NCBI RefSeq assembly: GCF_947169325.1
Contig: NZ_CAMVPN010000003.1
Span: 1 to 64,000, forward strand
Direction of reading: 5' to 3'
Length of the DNA: 64,000 nt
DNA from: an uncultured Methanobrevibacter sp.
Lineage (GTDB): Archaea; Methanobacteriota; Methanobacteria; Methanobacteriales; Methanobacteriaceae
The notes under the pieces are model-generated. The model was not told the DNA's origin. It ran no database searches and saw only the letters and a list, made by a program, of their open reading frames with translations. This document shows, piece by piece, positions 10,559-21,019 of this stretch (the stretch's first letter is position 1; each line of letters starts with the position of its first letter). The translations under genes and the position numbers were made by a program.

Positions 10559-11380
10559 ATGCAAATTAAAGAGGTGGTTATTATTCCTGCAAAAAATCAG
10601 GAATTCGACTCACTTCTCAAATTGTCTTCAAGAGCATTTTTAAATGCCTTGATGCGCATAACTGGAGAAAAACCTGGAATTATAGAAGTTCTCCATCAGG
10701 ATGTGTTGACTTCACGGTTAAAAAGAGGGATTCTTGATTTGCCGGTGTTGACACATCATGGGTTTTGTATTAGCTATGAATTTCATTCAATGCCTATTAA
10801 TGACAAAACAGTGCTAAGAAATTACCAATATGCAATAGATTTGAGAGTGGATGTTGAGGTTCCTGTTAAACCACATTTCGTGTCTTTAGATGAGAACAAA
10901 ACTCCAATTCCAATAGTTGAACTCTTTCCAGGTGTCTTTTCTAATCCGGAAGTAACTTTCTTAGCTGATATTGATGGGGAAAAATCTTTAAATAATATTA
11001 ACGATAAATTAGAAAATCAAGTGGAATTGGATGATGATGACGCATATCATCTTGCATTAATGCCGTTTTTTCATCATGAAAAAAGTCGGGAAGAAGTATT
11101 GGAGTATATGTGTCAGTTCATTAACAAAATTGAAATATCTGAGGAGCATAAATACATAATTAAGCTTGTTCAGATATTATCTGTGAAGGCAATATTCACT
11201 GATGAAAAGCAAGAAGAATTTCTGGGAGTGATAAAAATGGAAAGTACTTACATTGATCGCTATGAAAGGAATCTAATCAACAAAGTTGTTGAAGATACTA
11301 AAAGAGATCTTGCGATGAAAATGAAAGCTGATGGTGTCAGTTCAGATTTCATTTTTAAATATTTTGGTTTAATATTGTAA
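10559..11380 (+). CDS. Uncharacterised Rpn/PD-(D/E)XK-transposase-like protein
   Basis: Intact ORF; composition and C-terminal 'IDRYERNLINKVVEDTKRDLAMKMKADGVSSDFIFKYFGL' resemble Rpn/YhgA-like nuclease families; family assignment by recollection only; start uncertain. Confidence 0.55.
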   Translation: MQIKEVVIIPAKNQEFDSLLKLSSRAFLNALMRITGEKPGIIEVLHQDVLTSRLKRGILDLPVLTHHGFCISYEFHSMPINDKTVLRNYQYAIDLRVDVEVPVKPHFVSLDENKTPIPIVELFPGVFSNPEVTFLADIDGEKSLNNINDKLENQVELDDDDAYHLALMPFFHHEKSREEVLEYMCQFINKIEISEEHKYIIKLVQILSVKAIFTDEKQEEFLGVIKMESTYIDRYERNLINKVVEDTKRDLAMKMKADGVSSDFIFKYFGLIL

Positions 11381-11383
11381 TTT

Positions 11384-11412
11384 TGGGATTTCATCCCATT
11401 TTTTTATTTTTT
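11384..11412 (+). terminator. Hairpin + T-run
   Basis: TGGGAT-TTC-ATCCCA followed by T-rich run just after the 11380 stop. Confidence 0.65.
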
Positions 11413-11482
11413 TAATATTATTTTAAATATTATTTTTTACATACTATTACTAAGTTGTTATTAAAATTTAGTGAGGAAAGCC

Positions 11483-13126
11483 ATGGAGAATACTAATTCT
11501 AATTTGGATTGGATGGTTTACTGGTCACTTCCAAAGTATAATCCTAGAAACAGCCAGATTAGACTCATCAACCAGATTAATTTTGCAATCGGTGAAGGCT
11601 ATAAAAATATCATTCTTGAAGCGGGAACGGGAATCGGCAAGTCCGCAATCGCAACCACCCTTGCCAATATGTATGAGGATTCCTATATTCTGACAATGAC
11701 AAAGCAGCTTCAGGAGCAATATTTGGATGATTTTTCAGACATGCTTGTCGAAATCAAGGGCAAAGGAAATTATCCGTGCAATTACAATGGGTCCTGCGAT
11801 TTTTGCATTAAGGATGAGTATAACTTAAGAAAATGCGATACCTGTCCTTTTAAATTAGCATTTAAGAGAGCCGTTGATGCTGAAAACGTCATCACCAACT
11901 ATGATTTTCTCTATTACATGGGTGTCGCCAATCAAATGCTGGATTCAAGGGAGCTGCTGATTTTGGATGAGGCACATAATCTTGAACGCAAGATGCTGAT
12001 GCTGTCCACGCACAGCATGAACCGTGAATACATTTCAACAAAGTTCGGTATTGACATATTTGAATCCCTGATGAACAATTCCGTTTCATATAACAGCTTA
12101 AAAAGGGATGCTCATCATTGGATTGAACTGTGTGATGATTTGGTCAAAGTCTGTAAGGAGCGCATCAGGGAAATCGATGGTGAGCATAAAAGAGACGTTC
12201 AGGTTACATTGGATGAATTTGAAGAGGATCCGTCCAAGTTTTCAAGTTCTGATTATATCGAAAAGCAGAGGCTGGAAACGGACATGAAGGCATTTGCAAC
12301 AATCAGTCTGGGATTGGGTGCTGACGATTTGATTATCGATTTGCCTAATCGTGGTGATATCCTGGATGGCAAGATGGATATTTCAGCTGATTTTAAGCCG
12401 TTCTCGGTTTCAGATGATACACAAAACCTGCTTAAGTTAGGAAATGTTCGCATATTTCTGACAGGGACTCTCGGAAACATGGAGAAGTTCTGCCAGTGGA
12501 ACAACATCAACGTTGAGGAGACTTACTATATCTATGAGAAATCTCCATTTGACGTTGCCAAAAGACCAATTTTTCCAGAATTCGTTGCAAGCATGAGTGG
12601 ACAGACTCGTGGAATCCCCAATTGGAAAAATGAGAGAGCCATTAAAAAGATTAAAGAAATTCTAGATAAGCATAAACATGAAAAGGGAGTAATCCATACC
12701 TCAAGCAATGAACAGGCTTTCTGGCTAATTGAGAATTTAAAAGACTATCCGTTAATATTTGTCGGTGGTGAGGATAGAAACATCGTTTTAAAAGAATTTA
12801 CTGAATCCAAAAAGAATTTTGTTCTAATAGGGGCTTCGATAAAGGACGGCGTTGACTTTAAAGGGGATCTGTGCAGATTTCAGATTATCTTTAAGGTTCC
12901 CTATCCTCAGCTGAATGAGCAGGTCAAATACAGAAAGGCTTTGGACAAGTCATGGTATTACTATCAGGCGGTAATGGCCATCATGCAGGCGTATGGTCGT
13001 GGAATACGTGATAATGATGACTGGTGTGTGATGTATATTATAGATTCTGATTTCATCAACCTGTTTGATTTCAACAGAAGCTTTTTCAATGAGTATTTCA
13101 TTGAAGCTGTTCAAAAAAAGAAGTAA
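11483..13126 (+). CDS. DinG/Rad3/XPD-like Fe-S DNA helicase
   Basis: EAGTGIGKSAIA Walker A, CNYNGSCDFC...CDTC four-Cys cluster, DEAH box, QAYGRGIR motif VI. Confidence 0.88.
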   Translation: MENTNSNLDWMVYWSLPKYNPRNSQIRLINQINFAIGEGYKNIILEAGTGIGKSAIATTLANMYEDSYILTMTKQLQEQYLDDFSDMLVEIKGKGNYPCNYNGSCDFCIKDEYNLRKCDTCPFKLAFKRAVDAENVITNYDFLYYMGVANQMLDSRELLILDEAHNLERKMLMLSTHSMNREYISTKFGIDIFESLMNNSVSYNSLKRDAHHWIELCDDLVKVCKERIREIDGEHKRDVQVTLDEFEEDPSKFSSSDYIEKQRLETDMKAFATISLGLGADDLIIDLPNRGDILDGKMDISADFKPFSVSDDTQNLLKLGNVRIFLTGTLGNMEKFCQWNNINVEETYYIYEKSPFDVAKRPIFPEFVASMSGQTRGIPNWKNERAIKKIKEILDKHKHEKGVIHTSSNEQAFWLIENLKDYPLIFVGGEDRNIVLKEFTESKKNFVLIGASIKDGVDFKGDLCRFQIIFKVPYPQLNEQVKYRKALDKSWYYYQAVMAIMQAYGRGIRDNDDWCVMYIIDSDFINLFDFNRSFFNEYFIEAVQKKK

Positions 13127-13142
13127 AGTGATAGCATTAAAG

Positions 13143-14321
13143 CTATCTGTTTAATTTTTGGAAATTTCTTGCTTGAAGACCGTGGTATTTAATCATACCT
13201 TCAACTTCACTCTGTTCGGTTTCCTTGTCTTCAAATGTAATCTGTTCAATGCTGTGTAAGCTGAATGGAGATTTTCTAACAATTGGATGGATTGAGCCTT
13301 TAAACACTTTCATCACGACTTCTCCGCTTACTCTTTCCTGCATTTTGTCAATTGCTTGGTCGAGGTCTTCTCTTAAAGGTTCCTGCCAGAGAGCTCTGTA
13401 GACCAAATCAGCATAAAGTGTAGACATGTATTCGGCAAATCTTAACTCATCAGTTGTTAGGACTAACTCTTCTAATGCTTGGTGTGCTGCAATTAATAAT
13501 TTTGCACCAGGTGTTTCGTAGATTTCTCTGCTTTTAATACCAATCATTCTGTTTTCAATAGTGTCTACTCTGCCGATTCCATGGGATCCTGCAATTTCAT
13601 TTGATTTTCTGATAATGTCGATTAAAGGCATCATTTCACCATTAATCGCTATAGGAATACCTTCTTCGAATTCGATAGATACTTTTTCAGGTTCATCTTT
13701 AGCATCTTCCCAAGAGGCAGTCCATTCGTAGATGTCTTCCGGAGGTTCGTTTGCAGGGTCTTCCAGAACGTCTCCTTCAATTGCTCTTCCCCATAGGTTT
13801 TCGTCAATACTGTAAATTTTATCATAACTTAACTCAATACCTTTAGATTCAGCATATGCTTTTTCTTCAGTTCTTGTCAAGTTCATTTCTCTGATTGGCG
13901 CAATGATATCTAAATCGGACATTGCATAGATAACTGCTTCAAATCTGAACTGGTCGTTTCCTTTTCCAGTACATCCATGTGCAATGGCAGTTGCTCCTTC
14001 TTTTTCAGCCACTTCTATAAGTTTTTGGGCAATTAATGGTCTTGCAAAAGCAGTACTTAATGGGTATCCTTCATATTCTGCATTTGCTTTGATTCCACGT
14101 GCGATGTATTCGTTTGCAAACTCTTCTTTGGCGTCTATGTTGTAGTGTTTTAATCCACCAATTTTAGCCGCACTGTTTTTTGCTTTTTCCATTTCTTCTT
14201 CGCCTTGTCCTACATCCACGCATGCAGTAATAACTTCTACATTATATTCTTCTTCTAATAATTTAACACATACAGAGGTGTCTAATCCGCCACTGAATGC
14301 TAAAAGTACTTTATCAGTCAT
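13143..14321 (-). CDS. argG: Argininosuccinate synthase
   Basis: [55 protein letters not shown]. Confidence 0.97.
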   Translation of the reverse strand: MTDKVLLAFSGGLDTSVCVKLLEEEYNVEVITACVDVGQGEEEMEKAKNSAAKIGGLKHYNIDAKEEFANEYIARGIKANAEYEGYPLSTAFARPLIAQKLIEVAEKEGATAIAHGCTGKGNDQFRFEAVIYAMSDLDIIAPIREMNLTRTEEKAYAESKGIELSYDKIYSIDENLWGRAIEGDVLEDPANEPPEDIYEWTASWEDAKDEPEKVSIEFEEGIPIAINGEMMPLIDIIRKSNEIAGSHGIGRVDTIENRMIGIKSREIYETPGAKLLIAAHQALEELVLTTDELRFAEYMSTLYADLVYRALWQEPLREDLDQAIDKMQERVSGEVVMKVFKGSIHPIVRKSPFSLHSIEQITFEDKETEQSEVEGMIKYHGLQARNFQKLNR

Positions 14322-14418
14322 TTAATCACCATAATTATTTTGATAAGAATGAAATTATCAAGAGATATTTATATTTTTAATAGTATTTAATGATTTTCGA
14401 AAAATAAGGGCAGAAGAA

Positions 14419-14522
14419 AACTCTTAATTGAGGGAATAATTGAGGTTGAAGTTATATGTGTTTTAAAAAGAAAACCTCAATTAAGAGTTATAAAGAGAAG
14501 AAAGTCTGAACTTTGTTCTCTT
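14419..14522. ncRNA. Candidate structured RNA / double hairpin between UPF1-like helicase and argG
   Basis: 15-bp perfect inverted repeat AACTCTTAATTGAGG/CCTCAATTAAGAGTT plus adjacent AAGAGAA-G-AAAGT/ACTTT-G-TTCTCTT stem; TATA-like TTTTATATAC on the minus strand upstream. Confidence 0.4.
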
Positions 14523-14566
14523 GATTATAATGTTGTATGTCATAGTATATAAAAGTTTAGGTATGC

Positions 14567-16489
14567 CTAAATTTTTACCAATAATTTCCTCTCTTCAACA
14601 AAATCAATCAGTCGGGAATATGTTGGGTTGTGCCTTAAAGTATCCTTGTTTCCGATGATGATGAGTTTCCTTTTGGCTCTTGTTATTGCAACATTCAGCC
14701 TTCTTAAATCACTTAAAAAACCGATGTTTCCGTTCTCATTGCTTCTCACAGTTGAGATAATGATGATTTCCTTTTCCCTTCCCTGAAATCCGTCGACGGT
14801 TTTAACCTCAACCGGAGTCCTGTCCTTGATGATTTTGACCTGATCGGCATATGGGCTTATGATTCCTATTTCATCTTCACTCAAACCGTCATTTAAATAA
14901 TCATTAGCCAGTTCAACGGCAATGTCTGCTTCAAGCTCATTGACAATGGATTTTGAATCCTTCAGATGTCTTTCACCGACATTATCGACTGATGAGGTGT
15001 CAACAAAAAGCATTGCGTCTTCTTTTTTGTCTGATTTTATGATGTCGTTGATGGTAATGTCATCAACACTTGAATCGCTTTTAAGGCTGTTGTTGTAGAA
15101 TTCCGCATTCGGAAACTTCATTAAGAGTGAATTCATACGGTACTGGACATTCAGAATCTGTGACTTGAAGGGGTATGTTTTTATTAGCTCTTCGAACAAT
15201 GTCTTTTCAAGCTCATGCGCCTTGTCGCTGATTATTGTCGGAGGAAGCTGCTTGTGGTCTCCCGCAAGAATGAATCTGTGTGCCTTTGCAATAGGAATAA
15301 GAACGCTTGGAATTGTTGCCTGTGAAGCTTCGTCAATGATTGCAACATCGAATTTTGTCCTTGCGATTGACTCCAAAGCCGCCGATGAGTTGGTTGATAA
15401 AATAACATCGCTGGTTTCGATGATGTCTCGAATCATTTTGTTTTCGACTCTTTTGATTTCATCATGAAGCTCGTCAATCTGCTGGTTGTATTCAATCCAC
15501 TGAGCCATTGATTTCATTTTTTCGGCTGAAACTCCACGGTTTCCCTTTCCCTTGGATGCATTGTATAAAATGTCATAGTCTCCCATTCCTCTTCGGTATT
15601 GTGGAGTCGGCTTTGTGTGAACGCTTCTTTTTTCGGCCAAATTGTTGATTTTCTGATGAATCTTTTTGATTTTTTTGTTTAACTTGTGGTTTTCAACCTT
15701 ATATGCCAAAGTTTGTGTAATGTTGTGTTTTGAAACCCTTTGCGGATGGCCCAATCGAGTAAGCTTTAATTTCTTATTTTCCATCAGCCTTTCTAAGATA
15801 TTGTCGACTGCGGCATTGCTTTCAGCAGTCGCCAGCACCTTGTGGTTCTGTCTTGTTTCCTGTGAGATCAGTTCGACTAAAGTTCTGGTTTTTCCGGTTC
15901 CGAACGGACCGTGAATCAGATAGAAGTTTTCACAAGAAAGGGCATTTTCAATGGCTATTTTTTGGGAATCATTTAGTGAAGTGTCAATGTAGTCAATATA
16001 GGGGGTTCTTCGATTTGGCTTCGGGTTTCTGTCAGTCAGCATATATTCCAGTGCATTTTTTCCTTTAAGGCTAAGATGCTTCAGGTTATCCTCCATTCTC
16101 TTGAATGTAACGTCATTGGCATACAAGTCAAGCCTCACTTTTTTTTTAACGACCCATTTTGGAATTCTCTTGTCGAATGCAACCTTGATGAATCTGGCAC
16201 CCTTTTCAGTTACTGTGCCTGTAAAATCGCTTTTCAATGGATTGTCTGTGCTTACCAGCACCATGTCTCCCACTGATATTTCGGTATCTATAATTTCTGA
16301 TCTGCCGAACTGGACAATCTTAAGGCCCAATTCCTCGCCGACATATTTTCCTTTAACCTTGTTGATGGCACGGCCAAGTTCTTCTCTTTTTTGGCCGGAC
16401 ATGTGTGCTATTTCAAATCGCATAAGCTCGATTTCAGCATCCCTTTCATAATTGACCAGTCTTATTAAATTTTTAATATATTTTTTCAA
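14567..16489 (-). CDS. IGHMBP2/UPF1-like SF1 helicase
   Basis: HGPFGTGKTRTLVELI, DEASQATIPS, AGDHKQLPPT, VDGFQGREKEIIIISTVRSN, RRLNVAITRAKRKLIIIG; start placed at TTG 16489 (KKYIKNLIRLV) because the longest ORF overlaps the divergent gene. Confidence 0.9.
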   Translation of the reverse strand: MKKYIKNLIRLVNYERDAEIELMRFEIAHMSGQKREELGRAINKVKGKYVGEELGLKIVQFGRSEIIDTEISVGDMVLVSTDNPLKSDFTGTVTEKGARFIKVAFDKRIPKWVVKKKVRLDLYANDVTFKRMEDNLKHLSLKGKNALEYMLTDRNPKPNRRTPYIDYIDTSLNDSQKIAIENALSCENFYLIHGPFGTGKTRTLVELISQETRQNHKVLATAESNAAVDNILERLMENKKLKLTRLGHPQRVSKHNITQTLAYKVENHKLNKKIKKIHQKINNLAEKRSVHTKPTPQYRRGMGDYDILYNASKGKGNRGVSAEKMKSMAQWIEYNQQIDELHDEIKRVENKMIRDIIETSDVILSTNSSAALESIARTKFDVAIIDEASQATIPSVLIPIAKAHRFILAGDHKQLPPTIISDKAHELEKTLFEELIKTYPFKSQILNVQYRMNSLLMKFPNAEFYNNSLKSDSSVDDITINDIIKSDKKEDAMLFVDTSSVDNVGERHLKDSKSIVNELEADIAVELANDYLNDGLSEDEIGIISPYADQVKIIKDRTPVEVKTVDGFQGREKEIIIISTVRSNENGNIGFLSDLRRLNVAITRAKRKLIIIGNKDTLRHNPTYSRLIDFVEERKLLVKI

Positions 16490-16534
16490 TCTAATCCCTA
16501 ATTTATAAATAAGAGCGTTAATGTAATTAAATAT

Positions 16535-17275
16535 ATGGAATTTGAAAAAGTCAATCAATGTGAAAACCTGGAATTTGGATATATCTGCGATTTTTCAGGA
16601 GGATATGTCTCCAGGAATAAGAAACTGTTCGAAAATATTGAATTGACTTCTTTAAACAAATTCATTTTGGAAAAATCTGTTTTTGGAACTCCAATTTTCA
16701 AATTGGGTGGCGGCAAGACAAAATTATTGGTATTATCTGGGATTCATGGAAACGAGCTGTCGCCTCAGATTGCAAATCTGAGATTAATGAATGAGCTTGC
16801 AGATAAAAAATTGTCTTCAACATTGTATTTCATTCCTTTTGCCGCTCCAAAGTCTTCAATGAACAGCGAGAGGAATTTCAATTCAATGGATTTGAACCGG
16901 TCAGCTCACATCAGCAATTCCCTGAGCAATCTCATTTTAAGGACAATACTTGATTTGGGGATTGATTTTGTAGGGGACTTTCACTCAACAGGCAGAAATT
17001 CAAATCCTGGTTTCGAGTCAATTTTTTCATCAAAATCACCGACTCCTGAAAGTTTTTTGATGGCCAGTCATATATCACGGGACGTTGGCTCTGAAGTGAT
17101 TGCATTTGATTTTGCGGGGTCATCCTACAAAGGTGCGGTTGAGGATGTTTGCAATTTAAAGGGAATTCCTGCCGTTACATGTGAAGTGCTCTGTCCTTTT
17201 TCAAATGTTAATGATAATGCCATTGAAACTTCATTTAAGCAAATGAAAAGTTTTTTGGATTATTTTGGTGTGTGA
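16535..17275 (+). CDS. Succinylglutamate desuccinylase/aspartoacylase-family deacylase
   Basis: SGIHGNELSPQ zinc motif and GDFHSTG. Confidence 0.8.
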   Translation: MEFEKVNQCENLEFGYICDFSGGYVSRNKKLFENIELTSLNKFILEKSVFGTPIFKLGGGKTKLLVLSGIHGNELSPQIANLRLMNELADKKLSSTLYFIPFAAPKSSMNSERNFNSMDLNRSAHISNSLSNLILRTILDLGIDFVGDFHSTGRNSNPGFESIFSSKSPTPESFLMASHISRDVGSEVIAFDFAGSSYKGAVEDVCNLKGIPAVTCEVLCPFSNVNDNAIETSFKQMKSFLDYFGV

Positions 17276-17344
17276 ATACTTTTCAAGCGCTCTCGGATAA
17301 ATCACTTTAAATACTAATGTTATAATTACAATTAAGGTGATTTC

Positions 17345-18070
17345 ATGTCAACTTACAAGGGGCATTCCGTATTTGCATTGATAGTTTCTATAATGTTTTT
17401 TCATAGTCCTCTGTTGATTGCTTTAACGCTGATTGGTGCAAATATTCCTGACTTTGACCATAAATTCAAAAAGGACAATGTCTATAAGTTGATCATTTTA
17501 GGATTGATAGTGTTCATTTCACTTTATATCCTAAAATTACCTTATTATATCGGCCTAATCATCGTATTTTTAGGAGTAACGTTCAATTTTTCCGAGCACA
17601 GAAGCTTCACACATTCCATTTTTGGAGTTTTGACATTAACGGCGGCGGTTTCGCTAATATTAATATGGTCATTTCAGCTGATTGTTGCAGTAACTGACAT
17701 TAACGATTACTATCTGATAATGGCAATATTGACTGTTCTCATAAGCTTTCTATTTTTAAACAAAAATGTGCTGATGCTGTTTCTGCCGGTATTTTTCATT
17801 TCTTTATTTGTTTTTAAAACTGGAAATGTAAATTGCCTTGAAATTGTTTTAAGCCTCTTTTTAGGGGTGTTTTCACATGTTGTTCTTGATTCATTCACTC
17901 CTGCTGGAATTAAAATATTCGCCCCATTGTCTTCAAAAAAGGTTTACAGGAATTTTGGAATAATTTCAATATTTGTTTTAGTCGTTTTAGCTATTGTATA
18001 TCGTGCTCCAATTCTCTTTGAATTATTTGAGCAATATGTGTCCAATTCACTTCTAATCCTTGGCATTTAA
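17345..18070 (+). CDS. YdjM/DUF457-like membrane-bound metal-dependent hydrolase
   Basis: N-terminal YKGHSVFA, ANIPDFDHKF, HRSFTHSIFG, HVVLDSFTPAG motifs. Confidence 0.8.
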   Translation: MSTYKGHSVFALIVSIMFFHSPLLIALTLIGANIPDFDHKFKKDNVYKLIILGLIVFISLYILKLPYYIGLIIVFLGVTFNFSEHRSFTHSIFGVLTLTAAVSLILIWSFQLIVAVTDINDYYLIMAILTVLISFLFLNKNVLMLFLPVFFISLFVFKTGNVNCLEIVLSLFLGVFSHVVLDSFTPAGIKIFAPLSSKKVYRNFGIISIFVLVVLAIVYRAPILFELFEQYVSNSLLILGI

Positions 18071-18097
18071 TAATGAGTAAGTCATATATTAATAATC

Positions 18098-19144
18098 ATG
18101 GTTGAAATTTCAGTTATACTTCCTGTTTACAATAGTGAAGAATATCTAAGGGAGTGTTTGGAAAGCCTTTTGAATCAAACATTCAAGGATATTGAGATAT
18201 TGTGCATTGACGACGGCTCCAGTGACAGCTCTCTTGATATTTTAAAGGAATATGAAAGTGTAGACAGCCGTATAATTGTAATCAGCCATGAAAATATGGG
18301 TGTTGCCGGAACCCGTAACAATGCCCTAAAGTTAATTAAAGGCAATTATGTCTATTTCATGGATTCCGACGACTATCTGGACAAAAATGCATTCAAGAAA
18401 CTGCATGACAATATCACTTCAAACAGTTCGGATTTCTGCATCATGAAAGCTATTTTTGTAAACGGCTCTGAAGAGTATAAGTTTCCTGCATTTGAACTTG
18501 AAAAGGAATTCGGCAAGGTAAACTTCAATAGGTTCACATTTACATATAAGGACGTCAAAAGCCATGTCTTAAATGATTTGTTTGCACCGTGGCTTAAGTT
18601 GTACAGTGCCGATTTTTTAAAATCCAGTGATGAATTTACTTTTCCTGAAATCAAATCCTATTCAGATGCGCCGTTTCATGTAAAAACCATGCTCAAGGCT
18701 TCAGGGATATCATTCGTTCCGGAATATCTGTACTACTATCGTGAAAATGACGATTCCTTGGTTCATTCATCTTCAAACACTATTAATTTTTTCAAACTCT
18801 CTGACATTATCGAAGGTTATCTGAAAGATAATGGCTTTTTCGATGAGTTTAAGGATGAGTTCAACGCATTTAAAGTCGTCAAGCTTGTCTATTATATGGG
18901 CTTTACAGATTCTGAAGAATATTACTCAAAAGCTAAGGATGAGCTGTCAAAAATTGAAATCTCATCTCTGATTGCCGATAAGGACATTGACAGAAGAGAC
19001 ATTGTTTTGGATTCCGATAACTTGAAGGAATGCAAATTGGCTTTGGAACTCTATGACTGCAAAAGACGTGTAAAATCAATGCAGGAGTCCAAAAGCTGGA
19101 AGGTCACAAAGCCTTTAAGGAAATTCACCTCATCACTAAAATAG
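18098..19144 (+). CDS. Family 2 glycosyltransferase
   Basis: VSVILPVYNSEEYLRECLESLLNQTFKDIEILCIDDGSSD; DSDDYLD. Confidence 0.93.
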   Translation: MVEISVILPVYNSEEYLRECLESLLNQTFKDIEILCIDDGSSDSSLDILKEYESVDSRIIVISHENMGVAGTRNNALKLIKGNYVYFMDSDDYLDKNAFKKLHDNITSNSSDFCIMKAIFVNGSEEYKFPAFELEKEFGKVNFNRFTFTYKDVKSHVLNDLFAPWLKLYSADFLKSSDEFTFPEIKSYSDAPFHVKTMLKASGISFVPEYLYYYRENDDSLVHSSSNTINFFKLSDIIEGYLKDNGFFDEFKDEFNAFKVVKLVYYMGFTDSEEYYSKAKDELSKIEISSLIADKDIDRRDIVLDSDNLKECKLALELYDCKRRVKSMQESKSWKVTKPLRKFTSSLK

Positions 19145-20107
19145 GTTGTTCATGCACACAAAGAACAGTCCTGAATCTTTAACCCACAAACAGAATTTTG
19201 AGACGATGTAAAGGACCGGCAGTTCTATCAGCGGCCCGATTACAAGTGCAATGGCTATCAGTTCGTGGCCAGGAAATGAATTGATTGCAATGGCCAGTGC
19301 CAGTGGGGAATTTCGTGCAAGTGTTGTCATTGTCAGGCTCGCATATTCGGAATATGTAAAATTAATTTTTTCAGACAATAGCAAATCAATTATGACATTA
19401 ACGGCGAAGAATGCGATTAATGGGATGAAAATTGTTACTATTGAGTTTAAGTTTGAAAATAGCAGTGATCCTTGAGATGCAAAAATGCAAAACACTGCAA
19501 TTGCTAAAAACCAGATTTCCCCATTGGAGAATAGTTCTGTAACTTTTTTGCTTGAATCATCATTAAGCAGGAATTTGGTAATCTGTGAAGCTATAAATGG
19601 GATTACTATGATGATTATTATGGAATAGGCAAGTTGAGTATAGTCCATCGAATTTGACGCTGAAAAGAATATTACAAGATAGATTGGAAGCAAAACGATT
19701 TGTAAAATTAGATTCATTGGCAGAATTGATAAGCTAAGCTTCAAGTCTCCCTTTGCAAGTTTTGTGAATACCAGATACCAGTCAGTGCAGGGTGTCAGTA
19801 TCAGCATGAAAAATCCGATGAAAAGGTCGATATTTGACTTGAAAAATATGGAGCCTAGGAAATATCCAAAAAGAGGTGTCCATATGAAATTGATTATGAT
19901 GCTTGTCAGACTGAATTTGACATTTCTGAAACTGTTTTTCAGTTCATTCAACGGAATCTCTAGAAATAGTCCGTAAAGCATCAGACATAGGAAGACTGTT
20001 ATCAGATTGCCAGCATTATCGGCGGTGACATTAACATTGGAAAATATAAGCCCTATGATGACTGCGGAAAATATTATGACTGGCTCTAACTTTTCTTGTA
20101 ACTCCAT
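19136..20107 (-). CDS. ACR3/bile acid:Na+ symporter-family transporter (arsenic resistance-like)
   Basis: ~10 TM; TPCTDWYLVFTKLAKGD and TLARNSPLALAIA motifs of the ACR3/BASS superfamily. Confidence 0.75.
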   Translation of the reverse strand: MELQEKLEPVIIFSAVIIGLIFSNVNVTADNAGNLITVFLCLMLYGLFLEIPLNELKNSFRNVKFSLTSIIINFIWTPLFGYFLGSIFFKSNIDLFIGFFMLILTPCTDWYLVFTKLAKGDLKLSLSILPMNLILQIVLLPIYLVIFFSASNSMDYTQLAYSIIIIIVIPFIASQITKFLLNDDSSKKVTELFSNGEIWFLAIAVFCIFASQGSLLFSNLNSIVTIFIPLIAFFAVNVIIDLLLSEKINFTYSEYASLTMTTLARNSPLALAIAINSFPGHELIAIALVIGPLIELPVLYIVSKFCLWVKDSGLFFVCMNNLF

Positions 20108-20355
20108 ACTATCACTTTTTAGGTATAACTAAATTTATAATACGTCATATATAATGTTTTTTTATCATCATGATATTCGTTGAATTTTAAATTTAACAAT
20201 TGTTTTATCAGTGTTTTTTATTTTTGACAATAATTTTGTTCATTATATTTCTTTTAGAAAAATTTATATTAACTTATTTTAAATTTGTATGAATTTTTTT
20301 AAAAAAGCATACATTTATAATAAATAATCATGATAAATAATAATATTATTATTTA

Positions 20356-20382
20356 ATGTCAGATTTCTGACATATTTATAAT
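20356..20382 (+). promoter_or_regulatory. Candidate ehb operator/promoter
   Basis: ATGTCAGA-TT-TCTGACAT perfect 8+8 palindrome immediately followed by TTTATAAT TATA-like box ~25-30 nt upstream of ehbA ATG. Confidence 0.5.
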
Positions 20383-20404
20383 CAAATGAAATGGAGCTTG
20401 TTTA

Positions 20405-20719
20405 ATGTTTTTGACTAGAATTGGATATGGAATCGCGTATTTTGTGGTTCTTATCTATGAAATAATTAAATCAACAATTGATGTTTGTTTTAATTCAATT
20501 ATAAGGAGAAATATTGATCCTATTGTTGTTGATATTGAAACAGTTTTAGAGAGGCCTGTTTCTCAAACAATATTGGCAAATAGTATATCTTTAACTCCCG
20601 GTACTTTGTCTGTTGATTTGGACAGTGAAAATAACATTATTAAAGTAGCTGCTATTTCTCCAAGAGAAAAAGAGGATATTATTCCTTTTGAAAAGTATAT
20701 TAAGAAAATGCTTGAATGA
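20405..20719 (+). CDS. ehbA: Energy-converting hydrogenase B subunit A (MnhE-like)
   Basis: First gene of collinear ehb operon; MnhE-like SISLTPGTLSVDLD. Confidence 0.85.
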   Translation: MFLTRIGYGIAYFVVLIYEIIKSTIDVCFNSIIRRNIDPIVVDIETVLERPVSQTILANSISLTPGTLSVDLDSENNIIKVAAISPREKEDIIPFEKYIKKMLE

Positions 20720-20752
20720 CCATTTTCTTTTAAAACAATCGAGTGAGATAGT

Positions 20753-21019
20753 ATGGATATATTGTTTATTGCAAAATATGTTTTGGTTATAGCATTAATT
20801 ATCATGATGTTGGCCGCTTTAAGAGCAAGTGCATATAAATCCACTTCAATGGGGCTTTTAGGAAGCTCAGTTGTTGTTGTAGCTTTTGCTATGGCATTGC
20901 TTGTTGGAGGAGACATATATAATCTTGAATTCTTTAAAGATATATCACTAGCTTTAATATTCTTTGGTTTTGTAGGTACTGTTGCTTTCGCTGCTGTTTT
21001 GGGAGGGGAGGATAAATGA
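20753..21019 (+). CDS. ehbB: Energy-converting hydrogenase B subunit B
   Basis: Small multi-TM MnhF-like protein in ehb order. Confidence 0.8.
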   Translation: MDILFIAKYVLVIALIIMMLAALRASAYKSTSMGLLGSSVVVVAFAMALLVGGDIYNLEFFKDISLALIFFGFVGTVAFAAVLGGEDK

